A stretch of DNA of 7,760 nt from Actinomycetes bacterium (GCA_024641205.1 JAHEDM010000104.1:1-7760), one strand, 5' to 3'. Shown: positions 1 to 6,435, counted from the first letter of the stretch. Notes: generated from the letters alone by a model not told the origin. Made by a program: numbers and translations.

Positions 1-1554
1 GAGCGTCAGCCCGGCGCTCGTGCTGGTAAACACTGTGATCGTGATGCTGGCCGTCGCCGTGTTGTCGTCCGAATCGATGACTGAGGCAGTGACGCTGTGT
101 GTGCCGTCGGATAGGGTCGCTCTAACGGTGCCTCCCGTTCCCAGAGTCCCGTCGAGGCTCGAGGCCCATGTCACGCTGTCGGTTAGGCCGCCGTCTTCGG
201 TGTCGAACGCCGACGCAATGAACGAGATCGAAGTATCCGAATCGAAGATCGTCCCGTCGGCCGGACTGCTGATCGATACGGAGGGAGGCGTGTTTCCGGT
301 CTCACCGGTGGCGATCAGCGTGGCGGCGAAGCCGGTTACATCGAGTAGCCGTTCCTTGACCCCGTCGCCCGAATCGTCGGTCCAGTTCAGATTCCCCTCA
401 CCGATCACCTGGCTGTAGAGGTTGTGCACGTCCACTTCGTTACCCGGTTTGCTCGAGCTTGCGAGCAGTGCCAGGACTCCGGCGACATGGGGGGAGGCCA
501 TCGAAGTGCCGCTAATCGTTCCGTATCCGCCCTGTTCGAGCGGGAACGTGGAAAGGATGCAGACTCCTGGTGCCGCAATATCGACCGCGGACCCGAAGTT
601 CGAGAAGTTGGCGAGCGTGTCGTCCTCGTCGGTCCGGCAAGTGGGCGAACCGTTGCCTCCCGGAGTACCGTCGAAGTCGGCCAGTGCCGAAACTGTCAGC
701 GCATTGTTGAAGGCGGCCGGACTGTACTTCGATGCGTCGTCGCCGCTGTTGCCGGCGGCAACGGCGAACGCCACACCGGCATCCACCGCTCCCTGGATGG
801 CGTCGTACTCGGCCTGGCTGAATCCGCTCCCGCCCAGGCTCATGTTGGCGACTTCAATCGTGTCGGCATTGGCAGCCACCCAGTCGATCCCGGCCACGAT
901 CCACGACGTGTATCCGCTGCCGCGCTGGTTGAGTACCTTCACCGCCCAGATGCGTGCCCCGGGTGCAACACCGACCACACCGATGCCATTGTCGATGGCG
1001 GCGATCGTGCCCGCCACATGAGTGCCGTGGTAATGGTTGTCGTCACCGCCGGAACTGCAAGACCCTCCAAACGGTCCGCCGGATGCGCAGTCCACGCCGC
1101 CGACCACGTTGAGATCCGGATGTTCGAAATCCACACCGGTGTCGATGACGGCGACGTCGACGTCGACACGGAAGTCGTCGGTTCCATCGATGTCGAGATT
1201 CGGATTCGTGTCGGCGAAGATCCGCTGGATACCGGTAGATGTCACTTGTTCCTCGATCGAAGCAACCTGGTCCTCTTCGACGTACGCGACCCGGGGGTTG
1301 CGAGCAAGAGCAGCTGCCGCTCGTTCCGACAGCGTCACCGAGAAACCTTGAATCGCATGTTCGTAGATGAAGCCGACCTCGCCGCCGAACTCCGCGGCAA
1401 GTTCTGCAGCGATCACACTTGAGGGGCCGCCGCCCGACTCGAGAACGACCAGGTAGCTGTAACGTTGAACAGGTGCTGAGGCGCCGGCGGCTGCCAGTCC
1501 CATGATCATCACTGCCACAACCAGCACAGTCTGGACGGATCGATATCTCGCCAT
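1..1554 (-). CDS. Secreted subtilisin-family (S8) serine protease, C-terminus cut by window edge
   Basis: Reading the minus strand from ATG at 1554 gives 518 codons with no stop before the left edge. Residues 1-27 form a signal peptide (MARYR, hydrophobic core, AGASA). Residues 32-100 resemble the inhibitor-I9 propeptide, ending NPRVAYVEEDQ. The peptidase S8 domain follows: D138 in VAVIDTGVD, H176 in HGTHVAG, oxyanion N269 in AAGNSG and S351 in GTSMASPHVAG, so the catalytic set is complete. Cys156, 166, 306 and 332 could form disulfides, as in exported proteinase K/aqualysin-type enzymes. The N269-S351 spacing is longer than in subtilisin, consistent with a surface-loop insertion around 291-315. 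From about residue 421 an Ig-like repeat begins (PPSVSISSPADGTIF ... ITITV), and more C-terminal domains probably lie outside the window. A GAGGGG ribosome site (1565-1560) lies 5 nt before the ATG. It is exported and probably degrades extracellular protein; its specificity cannot be told. Confidence 0.95.
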   Translation of the reverse strand, partial: MARYRSVQTVLVVAVMIMGLAAAGASAPVQRYSYLVVLESGGGPSSVIAAELAAEFGGEVGFIYEHAIQGFSVTLSERAAAALARNPRVAYVEEDQVASIEEQVTSTGIQRIFADTNPNLDIDGTDDFRVDVDVAVIDTGVDFEHPDLNVVGGVDCASGGPFGGSCSSGGDDNHYHGTHVAGTIAAIDNGIGVVGVAPGARIWAVKVLNQRGSGYTSWIVAGIDWVAANADTIEVANMSLGGSGFSQAEYDAIQGAVDAGVAFAVAAGNSGDDASKYSPAAFNNALTVSALADFDGTPGGNGSPTCRTDEDDTLANFSNFGSAVDIAAPGVCILSTFPLEQGGYGTISGTSMASPHVAGVLALLASSSKPGNEVDVHNLYSQVIGEGNLNWTDDSGDGVKERLLDVTGFAATLIATGETGNTPPSVSISSPADGTIFDSDTSISFIASAFDTEDGGLTDSVTWASSLDGTLGTGGTVRATLSDGTHSVTASVIDSDDNTATASITITVFTSTSAGLTL

Positions 1555-1598
1555 CGGGTCCCCTCACGTTGCGTGGGCGACATGCTACCGGCTGGGTT

Positions 1599-1628
1599 GT
1601 TCTATTGGAAGAGAAACTCCCAATCCAA
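1599..1628 (-). promoter_or_regulatory. Candidate promoter with internal dyad for the protease gene
   Basis: On the minus strand a TTGGAT element (1628-1623) and a TAGAAC element (1604-1599) are separated by 18 bases, about 45 bases upstream of the protease ATG. The match to sigma70-type hexamers is partial. The dyad ATTGG (1604-1608) / CCAAT (1620-1624) occupies the spacer, and two further inner pairs also match. A dyad between -35 and -10 is a common place for a regulator to bind. No clear promoter or Fur/IdeR-like box could be recognised for the opposite-strand heme operon in the rest of 1555-1814. Confidence 0.3.
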
Positions 1629-1800
1629 CGGCCTGTGATGGGAAAGAAGATCTGCCTTCTCCTCACGGGGTGAGTGCCCGGGACATCGAGAGTTTGGCAA
1701 GAGCTGTTTCTCGGAGGCTGCCGCCTTGTGAATCCGACTCCGTGTCCGATCCATGCCGACTCGACGTCCGCATTTCTTTTCGTAGCCTGCTTCTTGATTC

Positions 1801-1808
1801 GAGGAGGG
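1801..1808 (+). promoter_or_regulatory. Strong ribosome binding site of the operon's first gene
   Basis: GAGGAGGG lies 6 nt before the ATG at 1815. It is the strongest Shine-Dalgarno match in the window and fixes the start of the seven-helix membrane protein. Confidence 0.8.
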
Positions 1809-1814
1809 ACCTGA

Positions 1815-2558
1815 ATGTTCGGCGATCGGAGCCTGATTCATTACACGCCGCTGGTCACGACTTTGGTGGCGGTGGTATTCACTGTGGTGCTGTGGCGGCA
1901 TTGGCGCCAGAAACCACAGGCACGATATCTGTTCTGGTGGATGGTCGGTGTGGCCCTGTTCGGATTGGGCACCCTGACTGAGGCCAGCACGACCATATTC
2001 GGGTGGAGTGAACCGCTCTTTCGGTCGTGGTACATCGCCGGCGCTTTGCTGGGTGGCGCCCCGCTGGCGCAAGGGACCGTTTACCTGCTCATGAAGAAGC
2101 GAACGGCCGACCGATTGACCGTGGCCATGCTCACCTATGCGGCGATCGTGGCAGTGTTTGTCTTGGCCACCCCGATTCTCCTCGATGAGGTGGAACCACA
2201 CCGTTTGTCCGGCGCCGTGATGGGGTGGCAATGGGTGCGTCTCTTTTCCCCTCTGCTCAATACCTATGCCCTCATATTCCTGGTGGGCGGAGCGGGTTGG
2301 TCTGCGTGGCGGTACTGGCGCAGATCTGATCGTCCCAAATCACTGGTGAAGGGCAACGCCCTCATCGCGGTGGGAGCCCTTCTCCCTGGAATCGGTGGAT
2401 CGTTTACTCGGGCCGGACACGTTGAAGTGCTCTACGTAACGGAATTGCTGGGCCTGACACTGATATGGCTGGGCTATCGGGCGATGGTTGATGTCGCCGC
2501 CGTATCGATCCACTCTGCGCAGCAAATCGCCTATGCATCCGAAGGGACCTCTTCATGA
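1815..2558 (+). CDS. Seven-helix integral membrane protein of unknown function, first gene of the heme-uptake operon
   Basis: The 247-residue protein has seven hydrophobic segments at about 10-28, 37-56, 71-93, 101-123, 142-166, 178-196 and 204-225. Basic loops (RHWRQK, MKKRTADR, RYWRRSDRPK) indicate which loops are cytoplasmic. There is no signal peptide, no soluble domain and no nucleotide-binding motif. Segments 2-3 carry motif-like runs (GLGTLTEAST, GALLGGAPLAQGTVYLL) that suggest a conserved family, but I cannot name it. The layout recalls seven-helix sensor modules found before histidine kinases, here standing alone. Segment 7 has no lysine, which argues against a retinal-binding rhodopsin. 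The stop overlaps the hmuT start by 4 bases (ATGA), so the two are probably translated together. Regulation or assistance of heme import is inferred from position only. Confidence 0.85.
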   Translation: MFGDRSLIHYTPLVTTLVAVVFTVVLWRHWRQKPQARYLFWWMVGVALFGLGTLTEASTTIFGWSEPLFRSWYIAGALLGGAPLAQGTVYLLMKKRTADRLTVAMLTYAAIVAVFVLATPILLDEVEPHRLSGAVMGWQWVRLFSPLLNTYALIFLVGGAGWSAWRYWRRSDRPKSLVKGNALIAVGALLPGIGGSFTRAGHVEVLYVTELLGLTLIWLGYRAMVDVAAVSIHSAQQIAYASEGTSS

Positions 2559-3580
2559 TGAACATCCATCGTTTCACCCTCTTGCTGATTCTCGCACTGC
2601 TTGTGACTGCATGCGGAGGTACCACAACCGAGGAAGCCGTGGCAACGACAGAGGTGGATGTGGTCGAGTCCACGTCGACGACTTTGTCGCCCACGACCAC
2701 GACCTCGATTACCTCGACGACGTTGGCATCGGAACCCGCATCGGTGTCCTTCGTTGGAGCCGATGGGGTGGAGTCGACCATCGTCGACACGAGCCGGATC
2801 GTTTCGTTGAACGGCGATCTCACCGAGATCGCCTTCAAACTCGGGTTTGCCGGCAGTGTCGTTGCCGTTGATGTGACCACGACTTACCCGGCCGAGGCGG
2901 CCGACTTGCCGGTGGTTGGATTCGGCCAGCAACTGGCCCCTGAGCCGGTTCTGGCCTTCGGACCCACCCTTGTGCTGGCCGACACCCAGGTTGGCCCCCC
3001 GGAGGTCTTGCAGCAGATCCGAGATGCTGGAATCCCGGTTGTTGTGTTCGAGTACCAGACGACTCTGGACGGTATAGAGACGAAGATCTCTCAGGTAGCG
3101 GAGGTTCTCGGGGTTCCGGAGGCCGGTCGAGAGTTGGCGGAACGTGTCAACAGCGAGATCGCAGAGGCTCAGGCCCTGGCTGCCAAGGCCGAGACGCAGC
3201 CGAATGCAGCGTTTGTGTATGTCAGAGGACCCGAACTGGTGTTGCTGTTCGGTGCTGGGATGCCGACCTCTTCGATGATCGAGGGAGCCAACGCGGTTGA
3301 CGTCGCCGCCGCCACCGGGATCTTTGGTGCTGCTCTTGTGACACCCGAGGCATTAGTAGCTGCCGCCCCCGACATCTTCGTCCTACCGGCGGCCGGATTC
3401 GAAGCACTGGGTGGTGCTGATGCGTTCCTGGCGATTCCCGGTGTTGCGGAGACACCGGCCGGGCAAACCCGAGCGTTCCTCACCTACGACGAGGCCTACT
3501 TCTTCAACTTCGGGCCGCGGGCGGGTCAAGCCTTGCTTGAGTTTGTGAAAGATCTGCACCCTGAGCTTGCAGGAAGATGA
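2555..3580 (+). CDS. hmuT: Heme-type ABC transporter substrate-binding lipoprotein
   Basis: This 341-residue protein begins with a lipoprotein signal peptide whose lipobox LVTAC places the lipidated cysteine at C20. A Thr/Ser/Glu-rich linker (about 21-62) tethers the domain to the membrane. The periplasmic-binding-protein type 2 fold (PF01497) spans about 76-335. It opens with RIVSLNGDLTEIAFKLG and VDVTTTYPAEAADLP, which closely resembles heme-binding HmuT/ShuT proteins; LAPEPVLAFGPTLVLAD and LVTPEALVAAAPDIFVLP are further family motifs. In ShuT and Yersinia HmuT the Tyr heme ligand sits in a VGY motif just before the LSAEG-like segment. Here that place reads VVGF, with Phe123. The second Yersinia HmuT ligand, a His near the domain linker, seems replaced around R224. 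The start ATG overlaps the upstream gene by ATGA, with GAAGGGA at 2541-2547 as ribosome site. An alternative start at 2558 would lose only one residue. It should deliver ligand to HmuU. Confidence 0.88.
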   Translation: MMNIHRFTLLLILALLVTACGGTTTEEAVATTEVDVVESTSTTLSPTTTTSITSTTLASEPASVSFVGADGVESTIVDTSRIVSLNGDLTEIAFKLGFAGSVVAVDVTTTYPAEAADLPVVGFGQQLAPEPVLAFGPTLVLADTQVGPPEVLQQIRDAGIPVVVFEYQTTLDGIETKISQVAEVLGVPEAGRELAERVNSEIAEAQALAAKAETQPNAAFVYVRGPELVLLFGAGMPTSSMIEGANAVDVAAATGIFGAALVTPEALVAAAPDIFVLPAAGFEALGGADAFLAIPGVAETPAGQTRAFLTYDEAYFFNFGPRAGQALLEFVKDLHPELAGR

Positions 3581-4620
3581 CCGCACCAACCATCGGCACT
3601 AGCCGACCTTTCGATCCGTTCGCCTCCCAGCGGCGAGGAATCACGGTCGCTCTATGGACTCTGCTACTGGCAGCGGTCGGCTTCAGCCTCTCGATGGGCG
3701 CCGTCACCATCGTGCCCGGCCAAGTGGCAGGCGTTCTCCTCCGAAGGATTGGCCTGGAAGGCGGCGCTGATCCGGGCATTCTCGCCGACTCGGTGGTATG
3801 GGCGATCCGACTCCCTCGCGTTTTGATGGGCATCCAGGTCGGAGCAATGCTTGCCATGGCAGGCGTGGTTCTGCAGGGGACCTTTCGCAATCCGCTGGCC
3901 GACCCGCAGATACTCGGCATCGGCCCAGGCGCTTCTCTCGGTGCAGTAATCGGAGCGGTGGCCGGAGCCACGCAAGGAGCGATAGCCGGCGGTGCGGTCG
4001 CCGGCCTCCTGACAGGCTTGATCGTGCGCCGTCTGGGCAGACGGCGCGGCAATCAGCCCAACCGGTTCATCCTCACCGGCGTAGCGCTATCAGCCGCCCT
4101 CACCGCCTGGGTGGGGTTTGTCGTATTCGGAACCGACCGCGCCAAAGTCCCCCCGATCGAGTTCTGGTTGCTCGGCAGCCTCGCCGGGAGCACGTGGCAG
4201 ACCGTTGCCACGACGCTGACGGTCGGAGGGCTTGGAGTCGTCGGTCTCGCCACCGCCGCTCGCACTTTGGACCTCCTCGCTCTGGGAGAGACTGAAGCCC
4301 GTCATCTGGGAGTCGACGTCGATTTCGCAACCACGATTCTGTTGATGGGCGTGGGCCTCGTCGCGGGCGCCGCAACCGGAGCCGTTGGAGTAATCGGCTT
4401 CGTGGGCCTGCTGATCCCTCACATAATCAGGCGATTCACGGGACCCTCCCACCGGCCTCTGATCATCGCCAGTCTGCTGGCAGGAGCCCTCTTTGTGGTA
4501 CTCGCCGACCTGGCTGCCAGGATCGCCATCTCCCCGATCGAACTGCCGGTCGGTCTTGTCACGGCCGTGATAGGAGGCCCGTTCTTCGTTTGGCTCGTCG
4601 GCCGGGCACAGAAGACATGA
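3577..4620 (+). CDS. hmuU: FecCD-family heme-type ABC permease
   Basis: At 347 residues this is the usual length for FecCD/BtuC permeases, which normally form homodimeric channels in the cytoplasmic membrane. A short cytoplasmic N-terminus precedes the first helix (about 22-45). Family signatures appear in order: RLPRVLMGIQVGAMLAMAG at 78-96, LQGTFRNPLADPQILGIGPG at 99-118, NRFILTGVALS at 162-172, FWLLGSLAGSTW at 196-207, GETEARHLGVDVD at 237-249 (the ATPase-coupling region), GFVGLLIPHIIR at 274-285 and ELPVGLVTAVIGGPFFVWL at 322-340. FRNPLADP with GSLAGSTW is typical of heme permeases, although cobalamin and siderophore permeases share much of it. The start overlaps the hmuT stop by ATGA. 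An AGGA lies only 2 nt upstream, so translation probably relies on coupling to hmuT. The stretch encoding the basic cytoplasmic loop RRLGRRRG contains a perfect inverted repeat. Confidence 0.93.
   Translation: MTAPTIGTSRPFDPFASQRRGITVALWTLLLAAVGFSLSMGAVTIVPGQVAGVLLRRIGLEGGADPGILADSVVWAIRLPRVLMGIQVGAMLAMAGVVLQGTFRNPLADPQILGIGPGASLGAVIGAVAGATQGAIAGGAVAGLLTGLIVRRLGRRRGNQPNRFILTGVALSAALTAWVGFVVFGTDRAKVPPIEFWLLGSLAGSTWQTVATTLTVGGLGVVGLATAARTLDLLALGETEARHLGVDVDFATTILLMGVGLVAGAATGAVGVIGFVGLLIPHIIRRFTGPSHRPLIIASLLAGALFVVLADLAARIAISPIELPVGLVTAVIGGPFFVWLVGRAQKT
4026..4047. repeat. Perfect 10-bp inverted repeat inside hmuU
   Basis: GCGCCGTCTG (4026-4035) and CAGACGGCGC (4038-4047) are exact reverse complements separated by GG. 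The segment encodes the Arg-rich loop around residues 151-157 of the permease, so codon choice for repeated arginines may explain part of the symmetry. In RNA it could form a GC-rich stem. No T-run follows, so it does not look like a terminator. Confidence 0.75.
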
Positions 4621-5390
4621 CCATGCTCGCAGCCAACTCCATCGGCTACCGGGTCGGGAAGACCGATCTCGTCTCTGCGGTCGATTTCCGCGCTGAAGCG
4701 GGGGAGTTTGTGGCAGTGGTGGGCCCGAACGGTGCCGGCAAATCGACGCTGCTCCGCCTCATGGGCGGCGACCTCAGGCCCTCCGGAGGACGTGTCCTGC
4801 TGAGTGACAAACCAATCGAGGATTACCAATACGACGAGTTGGCTCTCGAGCGGTCGATGCTTCTCCAACACAGCACCACCGAGATCCCGTTCTTCGTCGA
4901 GGCCGTCGTCGCAATGGGCCGTCACCCTCACCGACTGAACCCCGACAACTCGGCGGAGACCGACGAGTCGGTCGTAATCGACGCTCTTGAGCGAACCGAA
5001 ACAACCCACCTCGCTAAACGCGTCTTCTCAACTCTGTCGTCAGGCGAGAAGTCGCGGGTTTCACTTGCCAGGGTTCTGGCGCAGCGTGCCTCCCTCATGC
5101 TGCTCGATGAGCCAACGACAGCACTCGATGTTGCCCACGAACAGCGTGTCATGGCAGAACTCAGGCAGATGGCCAAGTCGGGGAACACCGTAGTTGCCGT
5201 CCTGCACGACCTCAACGCTGCTGCCCACTACGCGACTCGAGTAGTGATGATTGCGGGAGGATCGGTCCGCACAGAAGGGACTGCTGAACAGATATTCACC
5301 GATGACATCCTCAGTGAGGTTTACGGACAGCCGATGCGGGTCGTAGACCATCCGTTCAGGGACTGCCCGCTCGTGCTGGTCGGCGATTGA
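4617..5390 (+). CDS. hmuV: Heme-type ABC transporter ATPase
   Basis: The ATPase energises import through HmuU. With the start at 4617 it has 257 residues, typical of HmuV. Motifs in order: Walker A GPNGAGKST (36-44), Q-loop Gln84 (MLLQHS), signature LSSGEKSRVSLAR (140-152), Walker B LMLLDEP (160-166), D-loop TALD (168-171) and switch His197 (VLHDLN). The C-terminal run EVYGQPMRVVDHP resembles HmuV/FhuC-type ATPases. The signature has Ser at its third position (LSSGE) where LSGGE is usual, a tolerated variation. I chose ATG 4617 because it overlaps the hmuU stop by ATGA, like the other junctions of the operon. A TTG at 4590 would add nine residues and overlap hmuU further, and ATG 4623 would drop two. 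It is the last gene of the operon; no clear terminator is seen after 5390. Confidence 0.93.
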   Translation: MTMLAANSIGYRVGKTDLVSAVDFRAEAGEFVAVVGPNGAGKSTLLRLMGGDLRPSGGRVLLSDKPIEDYQYDELALERSMLLQHSTTEIPFFVEAVVAMGRHPHRLNPDNSAETDESVVIDALERTETTHLAKRVFSTLSSGEKSRVSLARVLAQRASLMLLDEPTTALDVAHEQRVMAELRQMAKSGNTVVAVLHDLNAAAHYATRVVMIAGGSVRTEGTAEQIFTDDILSEVYGQPMRVVDHPFRDCPLVLVGD

Positions 5391-5448
5391 CCCCGGACAG
5401 GTTGCCGCCCAGGGAGCGGGTCGCCAATCGGTTGTCCACCCGGATGCG

Positions 5449-5639
5449 TCATGTCAGGGAGGGGTTGGGTCCGCGATTTCTCATCGAACCGGACTGAACC
5501 TGCGCAGCCCCATCGGTCACGACCTCGACGATGAGATCGTCCAGCGTGAGGCCACTCTCCTCATTCACGCTGCGCATCGTCTTCGTCTGCTGACACCCGG
5601 CGAGCCACCAGACGCTGGAAAGGACTAGAGGCGTGACAT
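5449..5639 (-). pseudogene. Small lipoprotein gene disrupted by a one-base frameshift
   Basis: On the minus strand an ATG at 5639-5637 is preceded by GGGAGG (5656-5651). It reads only MSRL before a TAG at 5627-5625. Re-reading one base at that point restores MSRLLVLSSVWWLAGCQQTKT, a textbook lipoprotein signal peptide with lipobox LAGC. About 47 further residues (…ESGLTLDDLIVEVVTDG…) lead to the TGA at 5451-5449. The downstream frame has no start codon of its own near the lipobox; its only in-frame ATG is at 5781 and would give an implausibly long, Arg/Pro-rich leader. The likely reading is a single-base deletion in a gene for a roughly 63-residue lipoprotein, or a sequencing error. The product family is not recognised. 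It lies on the same strand as the SEC-C gene upstream and is convergent with hmuV. Confidence 0.5.
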
Positions 5640-5650
5640 TCGAGGACGTC

Positions 5651-5666
5651 CCTCCCTGTCGGGAGG
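5651..5666 (-). promoter_or_regulatory. Hairpin covering the ribosome site of the broken lipoprotein gene
   Basis: CCTCCC (5651-5656) and GGGAGG (5661-5666) form a perfect 6-bp stem with a 4-base loop. In the minus-strand transcript the 3' arm is GGGAGG, the presumed Shine-Dalgarno sequence about 11 nt before the ATG at 5639, so the stem would mask it. No T-run is next to it on either strand, so a terminator is less likely. Confidence 0.4.
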
Positions 5667-5802
5667 CGTTGAGGGTCGTGGATGAGGTGTACCAACAGCG
5701 TGAGAGGCGCGATCGGCGAGCGGGACGAGGTAGTGGGCCGGGCGTGCCTTGGAGTGGCACCGACTTCTCCACCCCATACACCGCTGGAATTCGCGCCTGG
5801 AG

Positions 5803-6309
5803 CTATCGACCCGTCAGGCCGTGGCAGACCTTGTACTTGAACCCTGACCCGCACGGGCATCGTTCATTTCGACCCACCTTCGCGCCGGGATCGCGAGTCC
5901 AAGGAAGCATCTTCGATCCGACCTCGACCTGCCGTTTCGACGTTCTGAATTCGTCCTCCCTGAGTCGCAGCTGTTCGTTCCACCTGCGGAGACGCTCCTC
6001 TGCCGCCTTGACCTCACGCTCACGTGCACCGACTTGCGCCTCCCGTGCCGCTAACTGTTCATCGGCTCGGCCCGCAAGGAGTGGCACCTCCTCCCCGGTC
6101 GACTCGCCGAACACGCCCACCAGCTCGCGGTCGATCAGGGCCATGACGGCTCGGCCCATCGATGTCCCGAGCGCGTCACAGTACCGCTTCCACGTCGACC
6201 ACTTGGCTGCCGTCACCGGCCCCCTGAGCATCTGAAACTTGGCGTCCTGGCCGAGCCCTGCAAGCAGCTTGCGGTCGATCCTGGCCAACGTGCCTCTGTC
6301 GACATGCAT
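5803..6309 (-). CDS. SEC-C zinc-motif protein with ribbon-helix-helix-like N-terminus and coiled coil
   Basis: The 168-residue protein has three visible parts. Residues 25-65 (FQMLRGPVTAAKWSTWKRYC, then ALGTSMGRAVMALIDREL) look like a short strand followed by two helices, as in ribbon-helix-helix DNA-binding domains; this is pattern inference. Residues 82-128 are rich in Ala/Arg/Glu (AAREAQVGAREREVKAAEER) and probably form a coiled coil. Residues 144-164 are a SEC-C motif, VGRNERCPCGSGFKYKVCHG, with zinc ligands C151, C153, C162 and H163, like the C-terminal motif of SecA. The ATG at 6309 is supported by GAGAGG (6320-6315), 5 nt upstream. A perfect palindrome lies just upstream, so autoregulation is possible. 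It sits beside a decayed recombinase, suggesting an element-borne gene. Its function is unknown. Confidence 0.85.
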   Translation of the reverse strand: MHVDRGTLARIDRKLLAGLGQDAKFQMLRGPVTAAKWSTWKRYCDALGTSMGRAVMALIDRELVGVFGESTGEEVPLLAGRADEQLAAREAQVGAREREVKAAEERLRRWNEQLRLREDEFRTSKRQVEVGSKMLPWTRDPGAKVGRNERCPCGSGFKYKVCHGLTGR

Positions 6310-6326
6310 CAGGACCTCTCTGCATA

Positions 6327-6338
6327 TCTACATGTAGA
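6327..6338. promoter_or_regulatory. 12-bp perfect palindrome upstream of the SEC-C gene, candidate operator
   Basis: TCTACATGTAGA is fully self-complementary and lies 18 bases before the SEC-C start codon, just upstream of its ribosome site. On the minus strand it includes TAGATA (6332-6327), a possible -10 element, although no convincing -35 was found. Small palindromes in this position are typical operators for ribbon-helix-helix autorepressors, which fits the fold suspected for the adjacent protein. Confidence 0.45.
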
Positions 6339-6435
6339 CATCAGGCAACTTGTTGCGCGTGCGTGTGGTGTTGACAGGGTTCTGTGCGCGATCGCGCTGT
6401 CGGCCAGCGACGCAGGCATTAGTGGGCGCTGGTGA

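Noticed and set aside
424..1422. Long plus-strand open frame of 332 codons
   Set aside because: It is the antisense shadow of the S8 protease. The minus frame holds a complete catalytic triad, signal peptide and ribosome site, while the plus frame shows no family motif.
1662..1674. Short hairpin CTCAC-GGG-GTGAG as a terminator
   Set aside because: Only five pairs with a 3-base loop, no T-run, and it lies between divergent genes where no terminator is expected.
1502..1981. Plus-strand open frame across the divergent promoter region
   Set aside because: It overlaps both the protease start and the membrane protein start, has no ribosome site, and its sequence looks like translated non-coding DNA.
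1815..2558. Microbial rhodopsin, from the seven helices
   Set aside because: No Schiff-base lysine in the seventh helix and no retinal-pocket motifs.
5633..6235. Plus-strand open frame of 200 codons starting at GTG
   Set aside because: It lies opposite the SEC-C gene for most of its length and becomes Arg/Ser/Pro-rich there. The minus strand has the recognisable zinc motif and a better ribosome site. The first 45 residues are helix-like but not enough to call.
6304..6435. Short plus-strand frame reading MHQDLSAYLHVDI, directly before the recombinase remnant and in its frame
   Set aside because: It shows no recombinase motif, has no ribosome site, and lies over the SEC-C promoter; the shared frame is probably chance.
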